Positions 50,865 to 59,806 are shown, numbered from the stretch's first letter. The stretch is DNA of 64,000 nucleotides from Fimenecus sp052273625 (GCA_052273625.1 DAVZHW010000005.1:26560-90559); one strand, 5' to 3'. A program made the numbers and translations. The notes: a model not told the origin generated them from the letters alone.

Positions 50865-52418
50865 TTATTTTGCGTAATCGACAATGCGATTTTCACGAAC
50901 GATATTGACCTTGATCTGTCCGGGATATTCAAGCTCTTCTTCGATTTTCTTAACTACATCACGTGCAATAAGCACCATCTTGTCGTCGCTTACAACGTCA
51001 GGCTTAACCATTATGCGAACCTCACGACCTGCCTGAATTGCGAAAGATTTTTCAACGCCTTCAAATGAGCAAGCAATTTCCTCAAGCTTTTCAAGACGTT
51101 TAATGTAATTCTGAACATTCTCTCTTCTTGCGCCGGGACGTGCAGCCGAAACTGCGTCAGCCGCCTGAACAAGGCAAGCAACAACGGTTTTCGCTTCAAT
51201 GTCGCCGTGATGCGCTGCGATAGCGTGTACCACCTGTTCATTTTCCTTGAACTTTTTAGCGTATTCAACGCCAAGCTCAATATGTGTTCCGTCCATCTCG
51301 TGGTCAAGCGCCTTGCCTATATCATGGAGAAGACCTGCACGTTTTGCCGTTTTAACATCAGCGCCGAGCTCCGCCGCCATAAGTCCTGCGATATATGAAA
51401 CCTCAAGAGAGTGGCTGAGTACGTTCTGACCGTAGCTTGTGCGATATTTGAGCTTACCGAGAAGCTTTACAAGCTCGGGATGGATACCGTTTACGCCTGC
51501 GTCGATAACAGCTCTTTCGCCTGTCTGACGAATTGTCTGCTCAACCTCACGTTTAGCCTTTTCATACATTTCCTCAATGCGTGCAGGGTGTATTCTGCCG
51601 TCCGCAATGAGCTTTTCAAGTGTGAGCCTTGCAATTTCTCTGCGAACAGGCTCAAAGCTTGAAACCGTGATAGCTTCGGGCGTATCGTCAATGATAAGGT
51701 CAACGCCCGTAATCGTCTCAAGAGTTCTGACATTTCGTCCCTCTCGCCCGATAATTCTGCCCTTCATTTCGTCGTTGGGCAATGCAACAACAGAAACTGT
51801 TGTCTCGGCAGTACAATCCGCAGCACAACGCTGAATTGCCGTGGAGATAATCTCCCTTGCGAGCGTGTCAGCCTCGTCCTTCGTTCTCTGCTCATAGTCC
51901 ATAATTTTGACTGCTTTTTCGTGTGTAAGCTCTTCGTCAAGGTTCTGCAAAAGCACCGCCTTTGCCTGCTCCTTAGTATAGCCCGACACCTTTTCAAGCA
52001 TATCAAACTGACTCTTTTTTATAGACTCAACCTCCTGCAATTTAGCGTCAACGTCTTTGAGCTTTGCATTAAGAGCCTCTTCCTTTTTCTCGATATTTTC
52101 TGTCTTTTTATCGAGAGTTTCTTCTTTTTGAATTATTCTTCGTTCCTGTCTCTGAATCTCGGCACGACGTTCTTTAATGTCCTTGTCTGCCTCCGATCTG
52201 AGAGCGTGAATTTCATCCTTAGCCTCAAGTATGGATTCTCTTTTCTTGTTCTCGGCTGTCTGAACTGCCTGATTGACTATTCTTGTAGCCTCTTCTGTAG
52301 CAGAGCCGATTGCAGCCTCGGCAACCTTTTTTCTGTGAAGCTCGCCGAAAATAAATCCTAAAACGCCGCAAACAACCGCAGCGACGATAATGAGTATAAC
52401 TGAAACCGTAGTATTCAA
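50865..52418 (-). CDS. rny: Ribonuclease Y
   Basis: 517 residues, matching the family (about 520). Endoribonuclease that initiates mRNA decay at the membrane. One N-terminal helix (TVSVILIIVAAVVCGVLGFIFG), a long coiled coil (about 50-180), a KH domain (GRIIGREGRNVRTLE) and an HD domain with GLLHDIGKALDHE. The TTG at 52418 is preferred: GGAGG lies 11 bases upstream and the protein then begins NTTVSVILII. A GTG four codons earlier overlaps the ribosome site, and a nearby ATG is out of frame. Confidence 0.94.
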   Translation of the reverse strand: MNTTVSVILIIVAAVVCGVLGFIFGELHRKKVAEAAIGSATEEATRIVNQAVQTAENKKRESILEAKDEIHALRSEADKDIKERRAEIQRQERRIIQKEETLDKKTENIEKKEEALNAKLKDVDAKLQEVESIKKSQFDMLEKVSGYTKEQAKAVLLQNLDEELTHEKAVKIMDYEQRTKDEADTLAREIISTAIQRCAADCTAETTVSVVALPNDEMKGRIIGREGRNVRTLETITGVDLIIDDTPEAITVSSFEPVRREIARLTLEKLIADGRIHPARIEEMYEKAKREVEQTIRQTGERAVIDAGVNGIHPELVKLLGKLKYRTSYGQNVLSHSLEVSYIAGLMAAELGADVKTAKRAGLLHDIGKALDHEMDGTHIELGVEYAKKFKENEQVVHAIAAHHGDIEAKTVVACLVQAADAVSAARPGARRENVQNYIKRLEKLEEIACSFEGVEKSFAIQAGREVRIMVKPDVVSDDKMVLIARDVVKKIEEELEYPGQIKVNIVRENRIVDYAK

Positions 52419-52538
52419 AAAGCATTGCACCTCCTTTTGTGATTTTTTTCAATAAACTTAAAAGTCGTTAAAAATTATTAAATCGTTAAATAATTTTCAG
52501 ATAATGATATTTTCGCATTATAAAACATTATCTTAGAT

Positions 52539-52567
52539 ATTTTATAACTTTTTGTGCAATATGTCAA
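52539..52567 (-). promoter_or_regulatory. Promoter of rny
   Basis: Leftward TTGACA, 17-base spacer, TAAAAT, 121 bases upstream of the start, leaving a 5' leader of about 110 bases. Confidence 0.75.
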
Positions 52568-52941
52568 GAAATCAAAGACAGATAACATAGATTTTTTTAT
52601 GAAATTCATCTCTATTTGAAATAGTCGTTCCTCTTGCACTGCTTTATAGTCTATAACAGAATTAAAGCAGAGGAAATGATTTTGTGGGAAAATCCGGATG
52701 GACATACATCGGAAACTGAAGTATTGCGAAAAACACGGCAATCCAAATCTTAAAAGGCAAACATAAAAATTTTATGCATTTATGGTCATTAAAAACAATC
52801 TCGACAAAATTAAAACCCGTATTGAGAAATACGAGCATTTAATCTGACGCCTCTTTTGATCGCCTTTTTCGTTTCGCTACGCTCCACTCCAAAGGCGGTC
52901 AAAAACATTATTTATCTAACTTCTTAAAAACTTACACACTT
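52568..52941. other. Decayed intergenic DNA
   Basis: About 370 bases with no intact gene between the rny promoter and the methyltransferase stub. A short + strand reading at 52699-52758 (MDIHRKLKYCEKHGNPNLKR) and a following stretch (VIKNNLDKIKTRIEKYEHL) look like broken coding fragments in different frames; they match nothing I recognise. A hairpin of 14 bp with one mismatch lies at 52854-52904. Confidence 0.4.
52854..52904. repeat. Inverted repeat at the edge of decayed region
   Basis: TTTTGATCGCCTTT and AAAGGCGGTCAAAA pair over 14 bases with one G-T type mismatch and a 23-base loop. It lies about 40 bases before the point where the methyltransferase stub breaks off and may mark an insertion junction or a terminator. 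Confidence 0.5.
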
Positions 52942-53052
52942 TTATTGACAAAGCCCATCAGGGTAAATATCTCTGTATTTTCCATAATCTTCCGATACTC
53001 TACCCCAATCAAACGTCTTTCCATAGTCAATATTTTTATTGGTAATTTCCAT
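52942..53052 (-). pseudogene. N-terminal stub of a class I SAM-dependent methyltransferase
   Basis: 36 codons, ATG with a GAGGAAG site 6-8 bases upstream. It reads EITNKNIDYGKTFDWGRVSE then YGKYRDIYP and stops. This is the exact N-terminus of a common clostridial methyltransferase family (NIDxGKxFDWGRxSxDYAKYRDIYP), whose complete proteins are about 250 residues. The other 85 percent is missing, so the gene is dead. It stops at the boundary with the decayed region to its left, and lies 38 bases downstream of the GNAT gene. Confidence 0.72.
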
Positions 53053-53090
53053 ACTAACGCTTCCTCATATGCTAAATGCTAATATAAAAA

Positions 53091-53525
53091 CTATATTTCT
53101 TTTTTCATATAATTCTCTTTATACTCTATATAACCGTGCTTTGGGTAAAATTTGTGCGACTCATACCACTGTTCGCGGTCTCCCAAATGAACATATATGG
53201 CGCACTTCCCCTGTTGTTTGATATGGTTTTCGGCTGTTTCTAAAAGTGCAGTGCCAATGCCTTGGTGTTTCAAGTTATATTTTACAAAAAGTCTGTGCAA
53301 AGTCACTTCATCGGGATTTACATTTGTGCTGTATCCTACACTGCCAATTACCCTGCTCTTTTCATCCAATGCAATCCAAAACATATCGCCTTTGTCAAAA
53401 TAGGCTTTTTGTATGTCGAGCAAATCATCATTCAGCCCCGGGACGCGCCCCAAAGCGTTTTTGGCTTCGAGTATCATAAAAATCATATCATCGCGATATT
53501 TTTTATCAAACGGGATTATTTTCAT
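53091..53525 (-). CDS. GNAT-family N-acetyltransferase
   Basis: 144 residues from the ATG at 53525, which has AAGGAGG 9 bases upstream. The acetyl-CoA binding site is visible as VKYNLKHQGIGTALLETAEN (about 83-102, R/Q-x-x-G-x-G/A type). A continuous frame upstream would give 208 residues, but that extra part is a transposase fragment and the strong internal ribosome site argues for the shorter protein. The substrate is unknown. It sits in a region of mobile-DNA remnants and may be a transferred accessory gene. Confidence 0.82.
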   Translation of the reverse strand: MKIIPFDKKYRDDMIFMILEAKNALGRVPGLNDDLLDIQKAYFDKGDMFWIALDEKSRVIGSVGYSTNVNPDEVTLHRLFVKYNLKHQGIGTALLETAENHIKQQGKCAIYVHLGDREQWYESHKFYPKHGYIEYKENYMKKEI

Positions 53526-53699
53526 TTGGCGTTCCCTCCTTATAACTGTGTTTTTATAGTTCTGCTCTTGTCCTTTCGTTATATTCCAATATTTTCGGAC
53601 CGTTTCGCTATACCCCAAATGGTGTTCTCGCATATCTATTATAGCACATATTTTGAATTCTGCACTATGCACTTTATTTTTTCTTCCTGTTTTGCCCAT
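53526..53699 (-). pseudogene. IS3-family transposase OrfA, N-terminal fragment
   Basis: About 58 codons in frame with the GNAT gene. MGKTGRKNKVHSAEFKICAI and EHHLGYSETVRKYW are the start of an IS3-type OrfA with its helix-turn-helix; after about residue 45 the homology fades into NYKNTVIRRERQ. A GGAGGTG site precedes the ATG at 53699. Everything downstream (the rest of OrfA and all of OrfB) is missing, replaced by the GNAT gene. Confidence 0.75.
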
Positions 53700-54066
53700 A
53701 AAAATATGCACCTCCAAAAGCGTCTAACTTTTAGGGTGCATATCATGAAAAATGAAATCAGTTTGTTGCTTATAATTTAATTTTCTACCAATTAGGCTGT
53801 TTTTGTACTGTTTGCACAATCTGGGGCAATTCAATTTATCTTCTATCTGCCTGATTTTATTGATATTCAATCAACAGTGCTCGATCACGATGCAGTTAAC
53901 ATCAGCTCGGCTGTTTGCACAAACTTTCCTTGAACGAATTAAATTTGGAAAAAAATAAAAGCGTTCAAAAGAACGCTTCTATTTTTGTAAAGATGATACA
54001 AAAAAGATGCTTTTTCAAATTTGTTATGAGGATTTGAACTAACAATATATACCTAATATGCTTTCT
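53700..54066. other. Non-coding stretch between IS fragments
   Basis: About 370 bases without a gene. It contains the upstream end of the OrfA fragment (repeated GTGCATAT at 53703-53745) and AT-rich sequence with several short inverted repeats such as AGAACGCTT/AGCGTTC near 53958-53980. No promoter or RNA is convincing. Confidence 0.4.
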
Positions 54067-54174
54067 ATGATATTTTATAACGAGAAAAGACCTCACGCCA
54101 AAAACGGATACAAGACACTGGCAAAGCGAGAACTCGAGTTTTCCAACAAACAAGCCAATAAATCGAATAATTAA
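54067..54174 (+). pseudogene. IS3-family transposase OrfB, C-terminal fragment
   Basis: 36 codons ending in TAA: FYNEKRPHAKNGYKTLAKRE then EFSNKQANKSNN. This is the end of an IS3 OrfB (YNxKRPHxxNGYxTP). The upstream half of the enzyme is gone. It points rightward, opposite to the OrfA fragment at 53526-53699, so they come from two insertions or an inversion. The downstream sequence GGACAAAGGGGTCCAGATTT looks like the IS end; a similar GGGGGTTCAGATTT occurs at 54334-54347. Confidence 0.72.
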
Positions 54175-54307
54175 TATTGGACAAAGGGGTCCAGATTTAT
54201 TGTTTTTTATCTTTTGGTTTTCTATTTTAAACTTTTTCAGTTTTTATGTCCAATTAAAAATATATACTTAAAACCCTGAAACACGCATAGAATCAAGGAG
54301 AAATGAA

Positions 54308-54358
54308 AAACACCTATCGTTGTCCAAACCATGGGGGTTCAGATTTCAATAGGTGTTT
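54308..54358. terminator. Hairpin terminator after the truncated helicase
   Basis: A 10-bp stem AAACACCTAT / ATAGGTGTTT with a 31-base loop, immediately past the stop at 54363 of the leftward gene. The loop contains GGGGGTTCAGATTT, similar to the IS end at 54185-54198. Confidence 0.6.
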
Positions 54359-54362
54359 CATT

Positions 54363-55634
54363 TTATTCACATTCAATTACATTCCATGTATCAAAAGCAT
54401 TTTTGCTAATTCCATATGTTTTTTTATGTATAGCCAAACATAATAATTTTCTAGGTCTGCTCATACCAACATAAACACATTTTCTACTATAATCAGCTGT
54501 TTTGGTGGGCTTACCCCCAATGAAGAATGGTAGAACCTTTTTTATATCAGAAGTACCACCTTTTTCGGTTTCTAAATATAGCGTTGCATCATGTGTTTCT
54601 CCCTTTACACCATGAACAGTATCAAATTGGATAGTAATGTCGTCCGAAGAGAAATACATTGAATTGTGATGTTTAATATCATTATCCTGTGAATATATGT
54701 CTTCAAGAAAATATTTTGGCAATTCATCCCAAACATTCTTGCCACCATTTGCACTAGTAATCAGGGCATTTACCATGTTTTTTATTTCAGCATCTACAAT
54801 ATCTTTGGTGTATTCTGATAACTCAAATATTTTCAGAATAGACATCTTATATGTTTCAAAATGAGTGTTGTCCAACTTCTCCTTAATTGAATGAATAGTA
54901 TATTTCATTCCTAAATAGTTAAGTATCTTACATAATAATTTTCGTATATTCAGTTCTGCTAAATAGCCCTCACCTTGTTCTAATGACATTGTGATTTTTT
55001 GAATATAATTCCAATAATTGTTTTCACTAGTATGTTTCCCACTTGGATCAAAATCTTCCCAATAATCACTAATTTTTAAGCCAGCTAGACTTTTTTTCTT
55101 TACTGCGCCAATTACCTTGTATATTCCATCGGTTGCTATAAGATTATTACTCTTAAGAATACCAATGAATGTATTTATGACTTTATTTCTAGTGTCATCG
55201 TCAAAAACAATTAAAGTTGGCTTACACGAAGTTAACGACTCTGCAGAAATAATATTTCCTTCTCTTTTTTTCAAGTGATTGATAACATCTGCGATTTGCT
55301 GACCATATCGATTAGATGTTGCAATTGATAATGCCGACTCACTAGGGATCCAGTCTTCTTGATTTACAACATCAGAGTTATATATAGCTTGGTCCGGATC
55401 ACCTATATGCATAACACATGCCTTTGTCTTATCAAAAATTTTATCTAATGCTATACGTTGGACAGCATTACAATCTTGATATTCATCAATAAAAACATAT
55501 TTAAATCTCCTGCTGAACAACTCTACATATTTGTCTGATAATTCAGCAATTGCTTCTTTAGCATATAGATAAGCATCATTATATCTTCCGTTTACTGCTT
55601 TTACCTTACACAGTGCTGTAATTACATTTGGCAT
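54363..55634 (-). pseudogene. UvrD/PcrA-like helicase lacking its Walker A end
   Basis: 423 codons, intact frame but without the N-terminal third. Present: motif II VFIDEYQDCNAVQ (about 46-58), motif III MHIGDPDQAIYN, motif IV TSNRYGQQI, motif V DTVHGVKGETHDATL and motif VI YVGMSRPRKLL. Absent: motif I (GxGKT) and Ia. An in-frame TAG lies only 8 codons upstream of the first ATG, and the 160 bases upstream hold no Walker A. Related helicases partner OLD-family nucleases in Gabija-like antiphage systems, which is general family knowledge, but no OLD gene is present. It cannot bind ATP and is almost certainly dead. Confidence 0.75.
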
Positions 55635-55794
55635 TGCCGGTTATGGATTTTGTCTATGCAATGAAAATCTTAAATATTGAATTGTACATATTTTATTTTT
55701 CATAATATTAAACAAATGCACTGCTTGCAATGCTATTCGGATTTATTCAACGGTCAATAAATTACAATATAAAGGTTGCGGATGAATTAGAACA

Positions 55795-56460
55795 TTAATT
55801 AAGATTTGTATCCGCTTTTACTTCTATAATCTTTCTGGTTGGGAATGCGCTGACACAAAAGTAAAACGGTTCATTTTCCATTCGTTTTTCAATTTCTCTT
55901 GCGTTTGTTCCCGTATCTAACGGCATAGGCGTAAATGGAATTGTTAATGTAACCGTCGAGTTTTCAACAATGCTCATATTAGGCCAACCATCATAGTTTT
56001 CATCCATTAAATCCCACAGGACAAAATCAATCGGAATATTTAAGGACTTATTATATAAAGCGTATGACAATAGAAATAGAGATCCATCCGTATTCCCCTC
56101 GTTTTTTATTGTCATATTGACAAGGAAAACATATTTCGGAGCGGGATAGTTTTTGGAAAAACCACCGTTTTCTATAGAACCGCCGTTTTTCTCTAACACC
56201 TCTTTGTAATTCGCCAACTCAACATGGTTCACTTTAATAAAATACCCGTTCACCGATTCGTTTGAAGATACAAAAAAATTATTTTCAAGCGCAACGCTTT
56301 CACCCATCTTATAATACTCTTCTTTTTCAACGAATTTAGCTTGATTGGTATTTACAGTGCATACTACCCATAGGATAAGCAATATGAAAACAGCTGCCGC
56401 AAAGCATATGCTAATGATTATAGCTTTCTTTTTTCCCTTTTTTAGTATATTTTTATGCAT
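55795..56460 (-). CDS. DUF5028-like single-pass extracellular protein
   Basis: 221 residues. One N-terminal membrane helix (AIIISICFAAAVFILLILWVV, about 13-33), then an extracellular domain whose beta strands carry YFIKVNHVELANYKEVLEK, PKYVFLVNMTIKNEGNTDG and VTLTIPFTPM. The layout matches DUF5028 proteins found beside clostridial ABC-transporter operons; this is recalled from family knowledge, not computed. It is the last gene of the operon that begins at 59783, 2 bases after the ABC ATPase. Possibly an accessory or immunity component. Confidence 0.7.
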   Translation of the reverse strand: MHKNILKKGKKKAIIISICFAAAVFILLILWVVCTVNTNQAKFVEKEEYYKMGESVALENNFFVSSNESVNGYFIKVNHVELANYKEVLEKNGGSIENGGFSKNYPAPKYVFLVNMTIKNEGNTDGSLFLLSYALYNKSLNIPIDFVLWDLMDENYDGWPNMSIVENSTVTLTIPFTPMPLDTGTNAREIEKRMENEPFYFCVSAFPTRKIIEVKADTNLN

Positions 56461-56462
56461 GC

Positions 56463-57116
56463 CTACACTTCCTTTTTACAAATGTAGTTATCTACGATTT
56501 CACCATTTTCAATACACAAAACCGAATCAGAAAGTTGTTTTAAAATGGTAGCATCATGACAAGATAAAACAACTGTTGCACCTCTTTCTTTTTCCTTAAA
56601 TACAATCTCACGAACCATACGGATGCCATCTTCATCCAAAGAATTGGTAGGTTCATCCAAAAGAATTATGTCGGGTTTTTCCATGATAGCAGCTGCAATT
56701 CCTAAACGTTGTTTCATGCCTAGAGAATACTTTTTATATTTCTTATCTGCATTATCTGATAAACCTACAAGCGTAAGCACTTCGAAAATTTCTTTGTCTG
56801 TTATTTTTTTATTTAAGGAGGCAAGAAGCTTTAAGTTTTCAAATCCGGAATACGAGTCTAAAAAAGCAGGGTTTTCAAGCATCAATCCCAAACTCTCAGG
56901 AAACGAAATGTCTTTTCCAAGCCTTTTTTTATCAATAAGAACGTCCCCGGTAGTAGGGTAAATCAAGCCCGCAATCAAACGCATAATCATTGTTTTCCCG
57001 GAACCGTTTATGCCCTGCAAGCCGATGACATTCCCCGTAGGAATAACAAAATTCAGTTCTTTAAGAACCGTTTTTTTTCCGAATTTCTTTGAAACATTTA
57101 TGAATTCTATAGCCAT
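56463..57116 (-). CDS. ABC transporter ATP-binding protein
   Basis: 217 residues from the ATG at 57116 (family start MAIEFINVSKKFG); four upstream codons are also open. Walker A GINGSGKTMIMRL, Q-loop, signature YSLGMKQRLG, Walker B IILLDEPTNSLD, and the H-loop in SCHD are all present. It is an exporter- or immunity-type ABC ATPase working with the two membrane proteins upstream. The ribosome site is weak (GGCGATGA). A 170-base gap with inverted repeats separates it from the permease gene upstream. Confidence 0.92.
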   Translation of the reverse strand: MAIEFINVSKKFGKKTVLKELNFVIPTGNVIGLQGINGSGKTMIMRLIAGLIYPTTGDVLIDKKRLGKDISFPESLGLMLENPAFLDSYSGFENLKLLASLNKKITDKEIFEVLTLVGLSDNADKKYKKYSLGMKQRLGIAAAIMEKPDIILLDEPTNSLDEDGIRMVREIVFKEKERGATVVLSCHDATILKQLSDSVLCIENGEIVDNYICKKEV

Positions 57117-57162
57117 ATTCATCGCCATGCGATATTAAATCCGCACAAAAAGAGATGAGAAA

Positions 57163-57254
57163 TCTGCTTTTCTGCGTCGTATCGTTCCTTTCTTAATATT
57201 TTACACATGAAGCGCAATGCGATACAAATTTCGCTCAAATTGTCATAAAGCAGA
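57163..57254. repeat. Nested inverted repeats upstream of the ABC ATPase gene
   Basis: TCTGCTTT/AAAGCAGA (57163-57170 and 57247-57254) enclose CGTATCG/CGATAC (57178-57184 and 57220-57225). The word ATGCGATA also occurs twice (57128-57135 and 57218-57224 region). It sits inside the operon between permease and ATPase genes and may be a regulatory hairpin or a small insertion. Confidence 0.45.
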
Positions 57255-57299
57255 AAGCTTTGCGCTTGGTGTCTTTTTCCTATCTTCATATCTTTCGAG

Positions 57300-58130
57300 T
57301 TAAGCCTCTTTGCTGTTAAGAATCGAATATTTTTTAAACAGTAAAATGCCTATGATGATACTGCACAAGGAAAGCAGCACGGAAAAAATTGCTCCGATCT
57401 TGCTGTTTATCCCATTGCTGATGGTTGAATCGCTTCTAACTGCCATAGCATAGTTTCCCAATAACCACGGAACCAGTTTATATGCGGAAGAAATATAGAT
57501 AACAGCGGATATAACAAAACTCAGCATTGGCTTAATAATTAAGCTCATTGTCATTTGAATGAGGCTGACAGCGATAGAAACGAGCAAGGGCAAAATCGTC
57601 AACTGAAAAAGTAAATTGTAATGTTCGCTTATAATTTGTTCCTCGCCGAATGATAAAAGCATAGGTATCGGTGTTATATCAAAAGACATTTTTGCTTTAC
57701 AGAGAACTGAAAAAACAAATACGGTTATCCATCCGATTATATAAAACGAAGAAACATAGATTACATTCCATATGCATTTTGAAATCCACCAAATTGTACG
57801 GCTTTTACATCTGTAAATTAAGTTCTGACCAAATCCTGTTAAATCATCGTGCATATAATGTAAAGTGAAATACAAAACCAGAAAATGCCATAACAGCCAA
57901 CGGTAAGGAACGGGGAACGGTTCAGATGGCGATGGGATATATTCTTTCATACCACCGAAAATATATAATAAAAAGTGCCCGTATGTATATTCTGTTACAT
58001 AGAATGCTTTTAACTGCACATAAAAGTCAAGACATGAGATAATAAGAAAAATGAAAATGATGATAAATTTACCGTACTGTTTAAAAACACCTTGATACAA
58101 ATCAAATTTTATCAATTTAAAAAATTTCAT
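57300..58130 (-). CDS. ABC transporter membrane protein, second permease
   Basis: 276 residues from the ATG at 58130, which has an AGAGG site and overlaps the end of the upstream gene by 14 bases. About six membrane helices (for example FIIIFIFLIISCLDFYV, WWISKCIWNVIYVSSFYIIG, and the C-terminal IGAIFSVLLSLCSIIIGILL). No catalytic motif. Together with the gene at 58117-59001 and the ATPase it would form an ABC exporter. Only weak likeness to annotated families can be seen. Confidence 0.75.
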   Translation of the reverse strand: MKFFKLIKFDLYQGVFKQYGKFIIIFIFLIISCLDFYVQLKAFYVTEYTYGHFLLYIFGGMKEYIPSPSEPFPVPYRWLLWHFLVLYFTLHYMHDDLTGFGQNLIYRCKSRTIWWISKCIWNVIYVSSFYIIGWITVFVFSVLCKAKMSFDITPIPMLLSFGEEQIISEHYNLLFQLTILPLLVSIAVSLIQMTMSLIIKPMLSFVISAVIYISSAYKLVPWLLGNYAMAVRSDSTISNGINSKIGAIFSVLLSLCSIIIGILLFKKYSILNSKEA

Positions 58131-59001
58131 CTCTTTTACCTCTAACAAGTATTGTCACAAGCGAAAAAGCAATTAAGAGCAATGTCACGGAAATGACAAC
58201 CCAAGACACAACCTGTCCTCCCAGGGTTCTTGAATGGATAAAATAAGTTGGTACAAATTCGAACTGAACGGTAGCAGTGCCGATAAGGTTATAAATAAAT
58301 CCTTGAAGATAACCAAAAGCAATCATAAGAATAAACGGCAGTATTTCGACAGCGAAAATATTGTTTATATAAAATGTTATTGCAAAGCTTAAAAGAGCAA
58401 AAATCCCACCATATAAGGATTCAAGGATTACATAAAGAGCTGTGTAAAGCATTGGAGTTGTATAGTAAATATCAGCCCACATATTCCCGAAATACAAATG
58501 ATTGTAATGTGTATAACCAACAAAAGGTCTGACAACGGGCACAAACGCACTAACCAGTAAAATATTTACAAGTAGCGGAACAAGCACAACTAGGCTTCCA
58601 GATAGAAAGACCGCAATCGCTTTAGAATAGTAATAATATTCTTTTTTGACTCTCGATGTAATATTTTTAATATAACCTGTTTTTCGTTCACGATAAAACG
58701 ACCACGCAAACGGAAGTGCCGCACCTAATGGCAGTAATTGAAAGAAAAGGGTATATGCAAGCGAAAGCTCCTCACCACCGACCCACGAATTGTAAAACCC
58801 AAACAATGAAGTGTCCGGATTTTCTGTGAATTCACCATTGCTGTAACAGTATTCATATATGTCATCGGGATTGTAACCTGCTCTGCTCTCTATCATATAT
58901 ATACCGCTTAGAACTGCAAATAACAGCATGACGGAAAGGCCTATAATAAAGTATTTAGAAACCAGAGCTTTTTTTAGTTCCATTTTTAATGTATTAATCA
59001 T
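58117..59001 (-). CDS. ABC transporter membrane protein, ABC-2-like permease
   Basis: 294 residues from the ATG at 59001, with a GGTGA site; an ATG five codons upstream lacks one. Six membrane helices with a large extracellular loop after the first (about 30-75, containing GYNPDDIYEYCYSNGEF). The first half reads PLGAALPFAWSFYRERKTGYIKN, resembling ABC-2-type permeases that translocate peptides or mediate bacteriocin immunity. Twelve bases after the DUF5027-like lipoprotein. Confidence 0.78.
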   Translation of the reverse strand: MINTLKMELKKALVSKYFIIGLSVMLLFAVLSGIYMIESRAGYNPDDIYEYCYSNGEFTENPDTSLFGFYNSWVGGEELSLAYTLFFQLLPLGAALPFAWSFYRERKTGYIKNITSRVKKEYYYYSKAIAVFLSGSLVVLVPLLVNILLVSAFVPVVRPFVGYTHYNHLYFGNMWADIYYTTPMLYTALYVILESLYGGIFALLSFAITFYINNIFAVEILPFILMIAFGYLQGFIYNLIGTATVQFEFVPTYFIHSRTLGGQVVSWVVISVTLLLIAFSLVTILVRGKRDEIF

Positions 59002-59012
59002 ATTTTCACCGC

Positions 59013-59783
59013 TCATTTAAATAAATCAAAAATTCTACAATCAAGATTTTGTACTGCTACGGACTCATCGGCAGTTACATTCCCAAGAGCTAATAAAACA
59101 TTTTTCGCATCAATAAATTCTTGTGCCGCAATAATGCCAAGTTTAAAATTCAATGTTTCTCCATTTTTTATAGAAAAGCAATAGTATTGTCCTTCTTTTG
59201 AACTCAACCTTGGATCATCATCTGTAGGGTGTTTACTGAAATATATTATATAAGGTTGCATTTTTTGAGTTTGGTTTTTTATTTCCGAAAAACTTTTTCC
59301 GAGTTTTCTTTCATCACTTTCTGCACTAAACACAATAGATGTAAAAACTTCATTTTCACCGTTCTGCGCTTGATAAGTTGCTGTCATATCAACCAATATA
59401 AAAGCATTATCAGCAAATGTTTTCTCATAATTTGGGTTGTCATCGTCCCACTCTGTTTCTTTAATGTCTATGCCGGAAGTACATATTGAATCGAAAATTT
59501 CTATTCCGTTTAATGTATATGTAAGCCCTGGCGTACCGCATAAAATTGTTTCTTGTGTTTCCCGAACTGTGATATTCCAAGAAGCTTCCATGGTATCGCC
59601 GGTTCCCAATATTTTGACATTATCTAAAAAGTCTTTAGATTCGGATTCAACTATATTAGGTTCAATAGAATTATTATCAATTTTCTGATGTATCTTATTT
59701 TCAAATTCAACATAGGAACAAGATGAGCATAAAAAAACGAACAGCATACACAAAAACAAGGCGATACTCTTTTTTAGTTTCAT
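59013..59783 (-). CDS. DUF5027-like secreted lipoprotein
   Basis: 256 residues. The signal peptide ends in a lipobox-like FLCSSC (Cys 22). The mature part is beta-rich with EASWNITVRETQETI, FADNAFILVDMTATY and SFSEIKNQT, in keeping with DUF5027 family lipoproteins seen next to DUF5028 and ABC genes in clostridia (family knowledge). It is the first gene of a five-gene operon DUF5027-permease-permease-ATPase-DUF5028, and could be a substrate-capturing or immunity lipoprotein. A hairpin and short spacer lie upstream. Confidence 0.72.
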   Translation of the reverse strand: MKLKKSIALFLCMLFVFLCSSCSYVEFENKIHQKIDNNSIEPNIVESESKDFLDNVKILGTGDTMEASWNITVRETQETILCGTPGLTYTLNGIEIFDSICTSGIDIKETEWDDDNPNYEKTFADNAFILVDMTATYQAQNGENEVFTSIVFSAESDERKLGKSFSEIKNQTQKMQPYIIYFSKHPTDDDPRLSSKEGQYYCFSIKNGETLNFKLGIIAAQEFIDAKNVLLALGNVTADESVAVQNLDCRIFDLFK

Positions 59784-59806
59784 CTTAATTACCTCCCAAC
59801 TTCTAA

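Noticed and set aside
52225..52452. An ATG-started frame at the 5' end of rny
   Set aside because: It is out of frame with RNase Y; the residues read as noise, whereas the TTG start gives the family N-terminus.
54363..55634. Calling the helicase an intact Gabija gene
   Set aside because: Walker A is missing, no OLD-family nuclease is present, and motif V (HGVKGETH) differs from the B. cereus GajB form I recall.
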